A stretch of DNA of 64,000 bases from JACCXG01 sp963717745 (GTDB lineage Bacteria > Acidobacteriota > Vicinamibacteria > Vicinamibacterales > 2-12-FULL-66-21): the NCBI GenBank assembly GCA_963717745.1, contig CAVQXJ010000007.1, positions 248,001 through 312,000 of the forward strand, read 5' to 3'. The notes under the pieces are model-generated. The model was not told the DNA's origin. It saw nothing but the letters and a program-made list of their open reading frames with translations, and did not search any database. The translations under genes and the position numbers were made by a program. Of this stretch, positions 48,107-55,982 are shown piece by piece (position 1 is the stretch's first letter; the number at the start of each line of letters is the position of its first letter).

Positions 48107-49158
48107 GGCGTGGTCTCGGCCTCGACGTTGCTCTCCACGTAGGCGTGCAGGTGCTCGCGATAGAAGGCGAGCGTTCGCCGCAATCCCTCCTCGAGCGGCA
48201 CCGTCGGCGTCCAGCCGGTGGCGGTGCGGAATTTCTTCGAGTCGGAGTAGAAGCTGCCGATGTCGATCCGCTTCTTGTCGGCCGGCCACTCGACGAACCG
48301 CACCGAGCCGCGGCCGGCCAGGCCGACGAGCAGTTGCGCCAGGTCGTGGTGGCTGACCGGCACGTCGCCGCCGACGTTGAAGACGTCACCGTTGCACCGC
48401 TCGGTCGCTCCCGCCCGCAGAAACGCATCCGCGGCGTCGTCGACATAGACGAAGTCCCGCAGTTGCGACCCGTCGCCGAACACCTGGATTTCGCGGCCCT
48501 CGAGCGCCAGCCTGATGAACCAGCCGATGAAGCCCTGCCGGTTGTGCTTGATCAGTTGACGCGGGCCGTAGACGTTGGTGAGCCGCAGCGAACAGGCACG
48601 GACGTCGAACACGTTGTTGTAGAGCAGATGGTAGTACTCGCCGGCCGCCTTGTTCACGCCGTTGATGTCGGCGGGCCGCACCAGGTGTTTCTCGTCGACC
48701 GGCAGGTAGTCCGGACGTCCATAGACCTGACGCGTGCCGGCGAACACGACTCGGACCTTGCGGTTGTACTTGCGGCAGGCCTCCAGAATCGACAGCTGGG
48801 CCCGGCAATTGATTTCGAGATCCGTGTACGGATCGCGCATCGAGTCGATGTGACTGACCTGTCCGGCGAGATTGAAGATGACGTCCTGATCGCGAACCAG
48901 CGCCTCCATCGTGGTCTGCATCCGCACGTCGGCGACATTCAGCCGCAGCCGCGACGCGATGTCCTGGATGTTGTAGAGGTTCCCGCCGTAATCCGGGATC
49001 AGGGAGTCGACCAGCAGAACCTCGGCGCCGAGCTCGACCAGCTGGCGCGCCAGGTTGCTCCCGATGAATCCGACGCCGCCGGTGATCATGACCCGGCAGC
49101 CCCGATAGAACCCGAGGTAGTCGTCAGGCGCGGCGCTCGGCGGCGTGTCGAGAGTCAA
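48103..49158 (-). CDS. NAD-dependent epimerase/dehydratase-like protein with altered active-site motif
   Basis: 351-residue extended SDR: RVMITGGVGFIGSNLARQLVELGAEV, FNLAGQVSHIDSMRDP, catalytic-type FAGTRQVYGRPDYLP, RLTNVYGPRQLIKHNRQGFIG and FGDGSQLRDFVYVDDAADAFL. The YxxxK motif is changed: the lysine is present in DINGVNKAAGEYYH but the tyrosine position is Asn (NGVNK). Without Tyr the usual acid/base proton relay should fail, so the protein may use another residue, catalyse another step, or bind without turnover. It overlaps both neighbours (ATGA upstream, GTGA downstream), so it is made together with the aminotransferase and glycosyltransferase. Confidence 0.85.
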   Translation of the reverse strand: MTLDTPPSAAPDDYLGFYRGCRVMITGGVGFIGSNLARQLVELGAEVLLVDSLIPDYGGNLYNIQDIASRLRLNVADVRMQTTMEALVRDQDVIFNLAGQVSHIDSMRDPYTDLEINCRAQLSILEACRKYNRKVRVVFAGTRQVYGRPDYLPVDEKHLVRPADINGVNKAAGEYYHLLYNNVFDVRACSLRLTNVYGPRQLIKHNRQGFIGWFIRLALEGREIQVFGDGSQLRDFVYVDDAADAFLRAGATERCNGDVFNVGGDVPVSHHDLAQLLVGLAGRGSVRFVEWPADKKRIDIGSFYSDSKKFRTATGWTPTVPLEEGLRRTLAFYREHLHAYVESNVEAETTP

Positions 49159-49997
49159 CCGCGGTCTCCGGTCCGCGGAGGCACAGGAGATGAGGCGGCA
49201 GCGGCGGGCGAAGAGACGGGCCCGCCCTTCCGGTGCTCATTCCGGATCACCAGCGCGAACCAGAGCTTCATGACGTCGACGCCGGTCTTGAACAGCCGGC
49301 GGAAATTGAAGAACTGGGACTTGCCGAAGGCGCGGTGATAGTGGTGCACCGGCACTTCCGCGATCCGGAAGCCGGCGTCCTGAATCTTCTTCATCATCTC
49401 GAGACAGATCACGCCGCTGTTCTTCTCGAGCACGACCCGTTCGAAGATCGCCCGCCGCATCAGCCGGAAGTCGCAGTCCACGTCACGGACCTTGAGACCG
49501 AACAGCAGCTTCACCGTGTGGTGATACACGCGTCCGATCACGATGCGGTGCAGGGGATCGGACCGGCTGATCTTGTAGCCGTTGACCAGATCGACGTCGT
49601 CGCCGAGCGCGCTCCAGAGCGCTTCCATTTCCGCGGGATCGTATTGGGCATCGCCGTCGGTGTAGAAGATCAGGTCGCGCGTGGCGCTGGCGAAGCCGGT
49701 GCGCAGCGCGCCACCGTACCCCCGATTCTTGTCGTGGTGCACCACTCGGACTTGGGGGTAGGTGCGCGCGAGCTCGTCGGCGATCTCCGCGGTCGCGTCC
49801 GCGCTGCCGTCGTTGACGATGATGATTTCGAAGTCCGGCGTCAGCCGCGCGGCGGTCTTGAGCGACGTGATGACGAGACTGGCAATCGTCCCACTGTCGT
49901 TGTAGGCCGGCAGAAAGACACTGAGCCCCGGCTTGTCGGTGGCGGACGCATGCATCAGGCAGCCGTAATTATTAGCAACAGCAGGACTTGATGGCAA
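49155..49997 (-). CDS. Glycosyltransferase family 2, polyprenyl-phosphate type
   Basis: 280 residues; a start at the inner ATG 49955 (MHASATDKPGLSVFLPAYND) is also reasonable. GT-A fold: LSVFLPAYNDSGTI, EIIIVNDGSADATAEIADELA, the metal-binding DGDAQYDPAEM (DxD) and the acceptor-side DCDFRLMRRAIFERV. No C-terminal transmembrane pair, so it resembles soluble DPM-like enzymes that put a sugar on undecaprenyl phosphate. One of four glycosyltransferases in the operon, coupled to the following epimerase by an ATGA overlap. Confidence 0.88.
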   Translation of the reverse strand: MPSSPAVANNYGCLMHASATDKPGLSVFLPAYNDSGTIASLVITSLKTAARLTPDFEIIIVNDGSADATAEIADELARTYPQVRVVHHDKNRGYGGALRTGFASATRDLIFYTDGDAQYDPAEMEALWSALGDDVDLVNGYKISRSDPLHRIVIGRVYHHTVKLLFGLKVRDVDCDFRLMRRAIFERVVLEKNSGVICLEMMKKIQDAGFRIAEVPVHHYHRAFGKSQFFNFRRLFKTGVDVMKLWFALVIRNEHRKGGPVSSPAAAASSPVPPRTGDRG

Positions 49998-50031
49998 GGA
50001 AGGTCCGCCGCCGGCGGCCCGGGTGGCGCGC

Positions 50032-50758
50032 TCAACCGCTCCGCGTGCGTTTCCTGAGTACCAGCCGCCACGGCACGATCAGCGACTCGACCAGGACCCG
50101 TCCGGACACCTTGCTCTGGCCAAGCCGGCGTTCCACGAAGATGATCGGCACTTCTCCGATGCGGCAGCCGCGGCGGGACGCCTCGAACAGCATTTCGACG
50201 ATGAACGCATAGCCATTCGAGACCATGCGGTCGAGGGGCAGGCGGGCCAGCGCTTCCCGTCTCCAGCAGCGGAATCCGCTGGTGCAGTCCGCCACCGAGA
50301 TCCGTGTCACGGCGCGGACGTAGCGATTGGCGAACGCGCTCAAAAAGATCCGATGGAGCGGCCAGTTCACCACGCTCACGCCGGTCAGATATCTCGAGCC
50401 GATGACCACGTCATACAGAGAAGCGGCCTCGGCGATCCGGGGAAGATACTCGGGACTGTGCGAGAGGTCGGCGTCCATCTGAAAGATCAGATCGGCGCCC
50501 GACTCGAGTGCCCGGCGAAGGCCGTCGATGTAGGAACGCCCCAGCCCCCGGGGGCCGGTGCGGTGCATGACCTCGACCCGGCCGGGGTGAGTGCGGGCCA
50601 GTTCTTCGGCGATCTGCTCCCGTCCCGTCCGGCGAGCCGTCGTCGACGACCAGCAACCGAAAGCCGGGATGGGCCAGCACACCCGCCGCGAGGATCGGCA
50701 GGTTGTCCTTCTCGTTGTAGGTGGGAGTGACGACGACGATGTCCGGAGACTTGTTCAT
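50032..50758 (-). CDS. Glycosyltransferase family 2, dolichol-phosphate mannose synthase-like (frameshifted)
   Basis: Starts at ATG 50758 (MNKSPDIVVVTPTYNEKDNLP) and reads to VVDDGSPDGTG, then changes frame near 50619-50628; the remainder (REQIAEELARTHPGRVEVMHRTGPRGLGRSYIDGLRRAL ... QMDADLSHSPEYLP ... VSVADCTSGFRCWRREAL) reads to TGA 50032. A one-base change in a GACGGGACGGG run restores one protein of about 240 residues. All DPM1-type motifs are present, so the break is probably a sequencing error. It should transfer a sugar from a nucleotide donor to polyprenyl phosphate. Confidence 0.8.
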
Positions 50759-50833
50759 GCGACCAGGAGTTGAGCCACTGAACGGATCCTGCCACACTCA
50801 CCGCTCGTCCGCGCGGTAGGTCTTCGCAGCCCG

Positions 50834-51706
50834 TCAGTCACGGGATCGTGGCCCTCCCTCGGTCCGCAGCGCCGAGATCTGCTCGGATACGAGACCGACG
50901 AGAAATACGACCACCGAAAAGAGGATCAAAAGGACCGCCCCGTTGGGGATCCGCGAGTAGAGAGCGACGTTCCACACGCCGTACGACACGCCGAGCAGAA
51001 ACGCCGCGCCGGCAATCGGGAGGAACACCCGCAGCGGGCTGAAGATCGTCACGATTTTCAGGATGATGACGAAGAATTTCGCGCCGTCGCGGGCCAGGCG
51101 GATTTTCGATGCCCCGAGCCGCGGCCGGGCGTGGGTCGGCTCGAACGCGACATTGTGTCCCGCCTTGATGAACGCCAGCGTGGTGGTGGTCGGCGTGGAG
51201 AACCCGTTCGGCAGCAGGTGAAGGAATTCGAGCAGATGGTCGCGCCGGGCGGCGCGGAATCCGGAGGTCAAATCCCGGATCTCGGTATTGGTCAGATAGC
51301 TGGCGAACCAATTCAGCACGCTGTTGCCGGCGCGCCTGATCAGTGTGGCTTGGGTGGCTGCCGCGCGCGCTCCGACGACGAGATCGTATTCCCCCAGGCG
51401 CTCGACCAGTCTGACCGCGTCTCCAGCGTGATGCTGCCCGTCCCCATCGACGATCAGCACGTACTCCCCGGTGGCGCGGCGGATGCCGCTCTTGACCGCG
51501 GCGCCGTTGCCCTTGTTGTAGGGATGCTTCACCACGATTGCTCCCGCGGTGCGCGCCACCGACGCCGTGGCGTCGGTCGATCCATCGTCCACGACGATGA
51601 TCTCCCGCCAGGCTCCCGCGTCATCGATCGCCTTGACCACGGCCGCGATCGCGTCGGCCTCGTTGAACGCGGGGATCACCACCGAGACGGAGGATGTCGC
51701 GGCCAA
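50834..51706 (-). CDS. Glycosyltransferase family 2 with C-terminal membrane anchor
   Basis: 290 residues from the TTG at 51706 (MAATSSVSVVIPAFNEADAI); the frame is open upstream to 51853 but only inside the GT4 gene. Motifs: EIIVVDDGSTDATASVARTAG, VLIVDGDGQHHAGD (DxD), IRDLTSGFRAARRDHLLEF. Two helices close the protein (LRVFLPIAGAAFLLGVSYGVW; NGAVLLILFSVVVFLVGLV), as in GtrB/ArnC-like enzymes that load a polyprenyl-phosphate carrier at the membrane. It overlaps the GT4 gene by 31 bases. Confidence 0.87.
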   Translation of the reverse strand: MAATSSVSVVIPAFNEADAIAAVVKAIDDAGAWREIIVVDDGSTDATASVARTAGAIVVKHPYNKGNGAAVKSGIRRATGEYVLIVDGDGQHHAGDAVRLVERLGEYDLVVGARAAATQATLIRRAGNSVLNWFASYLTNTEIRDLTSGFRAARRDHLLEFLHLLPNGFSTPTTTTLAFIKAGHNVAFEPTHARPRLGASKIRLARDGAKFFVIILKIVTIFSPLRVFLPIAGAAFLLGVSYGVWNVALYSRIPNGAVLLILFSVVVFLVGLVSEQISALRTEGGPRSRD

Positions 51707-52749
51707 ATCAGCGCCACCAGCTTTTCGACGACCCCGTCCCAGGTGATGCGGCGCGCGACCTCGCGCCCCGCTTCGCCGAGCGCCGCGGCGCGACCGCGAT
51801 CGCTCGCCAGGCTCGCGAGCGCCGCGCCGATCGCCTCGGCCGCAGGCTCGCACACGAACCCGTTTTCGCCATCGACGACGAACTCGGTCGGGCCGCCCGA
51901 GTCCCGGCAGGTGATCACCGGCTTGGAGGCGAGGAAGGCCTCGAGCGTCACGTAGCCGAAGTCTTCGTCGAACGGCGGATAGATCACCGCGAGCGCGTCA
52001 CGATACAGCCCGATCAGCGCATCGTCATCGACCGTACCGAGGAACGTCACGCGGTGGCGAAGCCCGCGCTCCTCGGCGAGCCGCTCGAGGTTCGCGCGCT
52101 GCGACCCGTCGCCGGCGATCAGCAGCCGGATTGGTGCGGGCACCACGGACATCGCCGCGACGATGAGGTCCACGCGCTTGACCGTTTCCAGCCGGCCGAC
52201 GGAGAGGACGTAGTCGCCGTAATTGCCTCGCTCGAGCCGGCCGGCGAGGCGCGGCGGATGGTACAGCGCCTCGGCGTGCAGCCCGTTGAACGTCGCGAGC
52301 CGTGTCGCCGTGTTCCGGGCGTTCGCGAAAATCCGCCGGCATTCGCCGAGCATCTCGCCGTCGAGCCGCATCAGCGTCTCGCGCAGGCCGAGATCCGCTT
52401 CGACGTGGCTGAAGTCGCTGTAGGGCGTGCCACACAGTTCGTACGCGGCGCGATGCTGATGAATCAGCCACGCAACCTTGTGGTCGTGGCGGGCGAAGTA
52501 GGTCGGAAACTTGGTCACGATCAGTCGATCGATGCGGCGCCCGTTGCTCTCGTTCAGGTTGAGCAGCCGCCACGCGGCGGCGTGGGCGAGGATCTCTTCC
52601 TTCGGGTTCCACGTGAACGGCACGCTCACGAGCTCGGTGTCGTAGCCGCGCTGCCGCAGCGCGTCGACCAGCTGTCGGACGTGCGCTTCGGCGCCCCCGG
52701 TCACGAACGGCACCTGCGCTTCACACACGAGGATGGTGCGCACGCTCAT
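51676..52749 (-). CDS. Glycosyltransferase family 4
   Basis: 357 residues with a GT-B fold: N-terminal VCEAQVPFVTGGAEAHVRQLVDALRQRGYDTELV; C-terminal donor domain YVLSVGRLETVKRVDLIVAAM, IRLLIAGDGSQRANLERLA and the nucleotide-sugar loop PPFDEDFGYVTLEAFLASKPVITCRDSGGPTEFVVDGENGF, with the E-x7-E type pair in FGYVTLEAF. It would add a sugar from a nucleotide donor to a surface glycan. It begins one base after the ychF stop, so it is cotranscribed with that unrelated GTPase and leads the glycan gene run. Confidence 0.9.
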   Translation of the reverse strand: MSVRTILVCEAQVPFVTGGAEAHVRQLVDALRQRGYDTELVSVPFTWNPKEEILAHAAAWRLLNLNESNGRRIDRLIVTKFPTYFARHDHKVAWLIHQHRAAYELCGTPYSDFSHVEADLGLRETLMRLDGEMLGECRRIFANARNTATRLATFNGLHAEALYHPPRLAGRLERGNYGDYVLSVGRLETVKRVDLIVAAMSVVPAPIRLLIAGDGSQRANLERLAEERGLRHRVTFLGTVDDDALIGLYRDALAVIYPPFDEDFGYVTLEAFLASKPVITCRDSGGPTEFVVDGENGFVCEPAAEAIGAALASLASDRGRAAALGEAGREVARRITWDGVVEKLVALIWPRHPPSRW

Positions 52750-53838
52750 TCAGGTGGCGTGACGGAAGTTGATCACGTCTCCGTCGAGAACGATGTACTC
52801 CTTGCCTTCCAGCCGCAGCTCGCCGTGATCGCGACAGGCGGCGAGCGTCTTGCGTGCCAGCAGGTGCTCGTAGCGAACGACTTCCGCCCGGATGAATCCG
52901 CGTGAGATGTCGCTGTGGATCTCGCCCGCGGCCAGGACCGCGGGAGTCTCGCGCGGGATCGACCAGGCGCGGCATTCGTCCTCGCCCACCGTGAAGAACG
53001 AGATGTACCCGAGCAGGTCGTAGCTGGCGCGGATGACCCGATCGAGGCCCGATTCGTGGAGCCCGAGGTCGGCCATGAACGCCGTGCGATCCGCTTCCTC
53101 GAGCTGTGCGATCTCGAGCTCGATCTTCGCGCAGATGGGCACCGCGCGCGTCGCCGCTCCGGTGAGGAACTCTTCGAGCCCGGCGAGCTTCACCGCGTCC
53201 TGCGCGTGCCCGAGATCCGCCTCGTCCAGGTTCAAGACGATCAGCAATGGCTTGGCTGAGAGGAACTGGAAACCCCGCAGCCGCTTGGCGTCGTCTGCTC
53301 CGAGCTCCAGGGCGCGGAGCGGACGCCCGCTCTCGAGCGCCTCGCGGCACCGGATCAGAATCTCCTGTTCCTTGCGCAGCTCCGGCGTGTTGCCTTTCTT
53401 GATGTCCCGCTCGAGCCGTTCGAGCCGTCGTTCGACCACGCCGAGGTCGGCCAGGATGACCTCGTCCTCCATGGCGCGAACATCGCGGGCGGGGTCGACC
53501 GAGCCGGCGGGGTGGGCGATCGCCGGATCCCGGAACATCCGGACCACGTGCAGCAGCGCGTCGGCGTTGCGGAACGGCGCAACGTCGAGCAGCGCCTGCG
53601 CGCCCCCCTTCGCACCGGCCATGCCGGCGATGTCGGCGAATTCCACGGTGGCCGGCACCCGCTTGCGCGGGTTGAACAGCGCGGTCATGTGATCGAGCCG
53701 TTCGTCGGGCACCCGAGACACTCCCACGTTCGCGTCCGCCTTGCCGCCTCGCGCGGCCGTGTCGCGGACGCTGGTCAGGAGCTGGAAGAGCGACGTCTTA
53801 CCCGCCGAGGGAAATCCAATGAGGCCTGCACGCAACAT
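52750..53838 (-). CDS. ychF: Redox-regulated ribosome-binding ATPase YchF
   Basis: 362 residues of the OBG-like TRAFAC family: P-loop LIGFPSAGKTSLFQLLT, DIAGMAGAKGGAQALL, and NLDEADL in place of the NKxD of true GTPases, which explains ATP preference. The C-terminal TGS domain is present (CRAWSIPRETPAVLAAGEIHSDISRGFIRAEVVRYEHLL). It hydrolyses ATP on ribosomes and is linked to oxidative stress responses. ATG at 53838, divergent from mraZ across a 326-base gap. Confidence 0.96.
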   Translation of the reverse strand: MLRAGLIGFPSAGKTSLFQLLTSVRDTAARGGKADANVGVSRVPDERLDHMTALFNPRKRVPATVEFADIAGMAGAKGGAQALLDVAPFRNADALLHVVRMFRDPAIAHPAGSVDPARDVRAMEDEVILADLGVVERRLERLERDIKKGNTPELRKEQEILIRCREALESGRPLRALELGADDAKRLRGFQFLSAKPLLIVLNLDEADLGHAQDAVKLAGLEEFLTGAATRAVPICAKIELEIAQLEEADRTAFMADLGLHESGLDRVIRASYDLLGYISFFTVGEDECRAWSIPRETPAVLAAGEIHSDISRGFIRAEVVRYEHLLARKTLAACRDHGELRLEGKEYIVLDGDVINFRHAT

Positions 53839-54164
53839 AAGAACAAATCAGTCTATCGCGGCCGGTCGCTGCGCCGGCGGAATGGACCGGCTGGGGCACT
53901 CCACTGGGGACCACCTTCGCTGAGCCAACCGCCTCCCGCGCGCGCGACGGGCGCGATGTCTCGCCGAGGGCCGAAGCGCGAAGGCGGACCACCGAGCACC
54001 AGTTACGGGCGAGCCAAATCTGCGCATCCTAGCACGCAGCGGCACCTCAGGCAGAAAGCTCGTCGGTTTCGCCAGATGGGCGAAAGTTCGGCGTAACCGC
54101 AATGGCATCTGCATTTTGCGGTTGACAGCACTACCGCGTCTCTCTAATATCGCCGTGGATTTCT
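53839..54164. other. Divergent intergenic region between ychF and mraZ
   Basis: 326 bases with no convincing gene. Its right end holds the mraZ promoter (54122-54150). The rest is GC-rich with no heptad repeat, no strong hairpin and no T-run that I can see. It presumably also contains the ychF promoter, which I cannot place. Confidence 0.6.
54122..54150 (+). promoter_or_regulatory. Near-consensus sigma-70 promoter of the dcw cluster
   Basis: A perfect -35 box TTGACA (54122-54127) and TAATAT (54145-54150, one change from TATAAT) are separated by exactly 17 bases. Transcription would start near 54157, only about 8 bases before the GTG of mraZ at 54165, so the leader is very short. In many bacteria MraZ represses this promoter through short direct repeats; I do not see clear repeats here. 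Confidence 0.85.
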
Positions 54165-54629
54165 GTGGAGCTAAGTGGATTAAAAGCCGTACTCCGAGGC
54201 AACTATACGGCGAAGATAGATGACAAAGGCAGGCTCAAGATCCCGAACGCCTTCCGAAGCCTCGTCCAGGCGCAACACGGAACGGAGCTGTTCGTGACCA
54301 GCCTCAGCGGGGAAGACGTCCGCCTTTTTCCGATGCCGGTCTGGATTGCCCTCGAGGAGCGTCTGGGAAAGATGCCCTCGACCCACCCGGCACGGCTGAA
54401 ATATTTCGACCGCGCGAACTACTTCGGGCAGATGGCTGAAATCGACTCCCAGGGGCGCGTGATCATCCACGCCCGGCTGCGCGAGTCGGCGGGCATGGCG
54501 GGCGAGGTCGACGTCCTCGGGCAGTACGACCACCTCGATGTGTGGAATCACGAGCGCTTCCTCGCGAAGCTCCACCGCGAGCCCTATACGGACGACGACG
54601 CCCGTTCGCTTTCGGAGTTCGGGATCTGA
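54165..54629 (+). CDS. mraZ: Transcriptional regulator MraZ
   Basis: 154 residues with two AbrB-like half domains: LRGNYTAKIDDKGRLKIPNAFRSL...TSLSGEDVRLFPMPVW and FGQMAEIDSQGRVIIHARLRESAGMAGEVDVLGQYDHLDVWN. MraZ forms rings that bind upstream of the dcw operon and also represses RsmH function. GTG start at 54165. Its stop overlaps the rsmH ATG (TGATG), the standard dcw arrangement. Confidence 0.95.
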   Translation: MELSGLKAVLRGNYTAKIDDKGRLKIPNAFRSLVQAQHGTELFVTSLSGEDVRLFPMPVWIALEERLGKMPSTHPARLKYFDRANYFGQMAEIDSQGRVIIHARLRESAGMAGEVDVLGQYDHLDVWNHERFLAKLHREPYTDDDARSLSEFGI

Positions 54630-55519
54630 TGACGACCCACGTGCACGAACCGGTCATGACCGCGGAGACGATTGCGCTGCTCGCGCCATCGCGCGGCGGC
54701 CTGTACGTGGACTGCACGGTCGGTCTCGGCGGCCATGCGCAGGTGCTGCTCGAGGCCGGCGCTTCGAAAGTGCTCGGTCTCGATCGCGATCCCGAGGCGC
54801 TGCGGATTGCCGGGACCCGGCTCGAGGCGTTCGGCGACCGCGTGGAGCTCGTTCACGCCGACTATCGCGACCTGGGCCGGGTGCTCGACGACCGTGGTGT
54901 CGCCGGAGTCGACGGCGCGCTCGCGGATCTCGGAGTGTCGTCGATGCAGCTCGACGCGGACGGGCGTGGCTTCAGCTTCCGTCGCGATGAGCCGCTCGAC
55001 ATGCGGATGGATCAGTCGCAGGGCCCGACCGCGGCGGACCTGCTCGCCGCCGTCGACGAGAAAGAACTGGCGGATCTGATCTTTCAGCACGGTGAAGAGC
55101 GATTCTCCCGCCGCATCGCGCGCGTGATCGTGGAGGCGCGGCGGGCCGGTCCGATCACCACCACCGGTCAGCTGGCGCAGCTGGTGCGCCGCGCCGTGCC
55201 GAAGCGTGGCTACCAGCGCATCGACCCCGCGACGCGGACCTTTCAGGCCATCCGCATCTGGGTCAACCGCGAGCTCGAGCAGTTGGAGACCTTCCTGGCC
55301 GAGGCCTGCGCCCGTCTGCTCGCCGGGGCGCGGCTGGCGGTCATCACCTTCCATTCGCTCGAGGACCGCATCGTCAAACACGCCTTCCGTGCGCTCGCGC
55401 AGGGTGGAGTCGCGCTGCGGATCCTGACCAAGCGGCCGATCGTTCCCGGCGACACGGAGCTCGATCGCAATCCCCGCGCGCGCAGCGCCAAGCTGCGCGC
55501 CATCGAGAGGGTGGCATGA
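54629..55519 (+). CDS. rsmH: 16S rRNA (cytosine-1402-N4)-methyltransferase
   Basis: 296 residues from ATG 54629; the frame is open upstream, but only inside mraZ. SAM site YVDCTVGLGGHAQVLLEAG, ADLGVSSMQLDADGRGFSFRRDEPLDMRMDQ, QAIRIWVNRELEQLE and the ending AVITFHSLEDRIVKHAFR are all diagnostic of RsmH (MraW). It methylates C1402 in the ribosomal P site. Overlaps ftsL by four bases (ATGA). Confidence 0.97.
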   Translation: MTTHVHEPVMTAETIALLAPSRGGLYVDCTVGLGGHAQVLLEAGASKVLGLDRDPEALRIAGTRLEAFGDRVELVHADYRDLGRVLDDRGVAGVDGALADLGVSSMQLDADGRGFSFRRDEPLDMRMDQSQGPTAADLLAAVDEKELADLIFQHGEERFSRRIARVIVEARRAGPITTTGQLAQLVRRAVPKRGYQRIDPATRTFQAIRIWVNRELEQLETFLAEACARLLAGARLAVITFHSLEDRIVKHAFRALAQGGVALRILTKRPIVPGDTELDRNPRARSAKLRAIERVA

Positions 55520-55962
55520 CCGCACGTCGTGGGCTGGACTTCGAGTACGCGATCAAGAAGGACGTCCGCAACAACCCGATCGTCCGCGAGATCGACGAGG
55601 AGCGGCAGCGGCAACTGTGGCGCACCGCGGGCATCAGCGCGGTCCTGGTGCTGGTCCTGCTGTTCTCCGCGTGGCAGACCCTGGAGCTGGTGCTCCATGG
55701 CTACGAAGTGCAGCGGCTCGAGCGGGAACGGGCGAGCGAAGAGGAAGTGAACCGGCACCTCCGGCTCGAGATCGAGACGCTGCGATCGCCGCGCCGGATC
55801 GAAGACGTGGCCACCAAAGAGCTCAAGCTGGTGGCGCCGGATCGCGATCAGGCCATCGTGATCGAGCGCGTGGCGCCGAGCACCCCGCCCGATAAGTCCA
55901 TCGTCGCCCTTCGAGGTACTCAGGGCGACCCTGAGGCCCGCCGAAGGGTCGCAGCTCGCTGA
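55516..55962 (+). CDS. ftsL: Cell division protein FtsL-like
   Basis: 148 residues, bitopic: cytoplasmic N-terminus of about 35 residues, one transmembrane helix (TAGISAVLVLVLLFSAWQTL), then a periplasmic coiled coil (YEVQRLERERASEEEVNRHLRLEIETLRSPRRIEDVATKELKL). Topology, size and position between rsmH and ftsI identify it as FtsL, which links FtsB/Q to the FtsW-FtsI synthase. Sequence conservation is low, as usual. It ends 20 bases before ftsI. Confidence 0.85.
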   Translation: MTARRGLDFEYAIKKDVRNNPIVREIDEERQRQLWRTAGISAVLVLVLLFSAWQTLELVLHGYEVQRLERERASEEEVNRHLRLEIETLRSPRRIEDVATKELKLVAPDRDQAIVIERVAPSTPPDKSIVALRGTQGDPEARRRVAAR

Positions 55963-55982
55963 ACGCGCGCGCAGGAGGAACG

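Noticed and set aside
48106..48289. N-terminal extension of the DegT aminotransferase
   Set aside because: It lies wholly inside the neighbouring epimerase gene and lacks family similarity; the GTG at 48106 in a GTGA overlap is the natural start.
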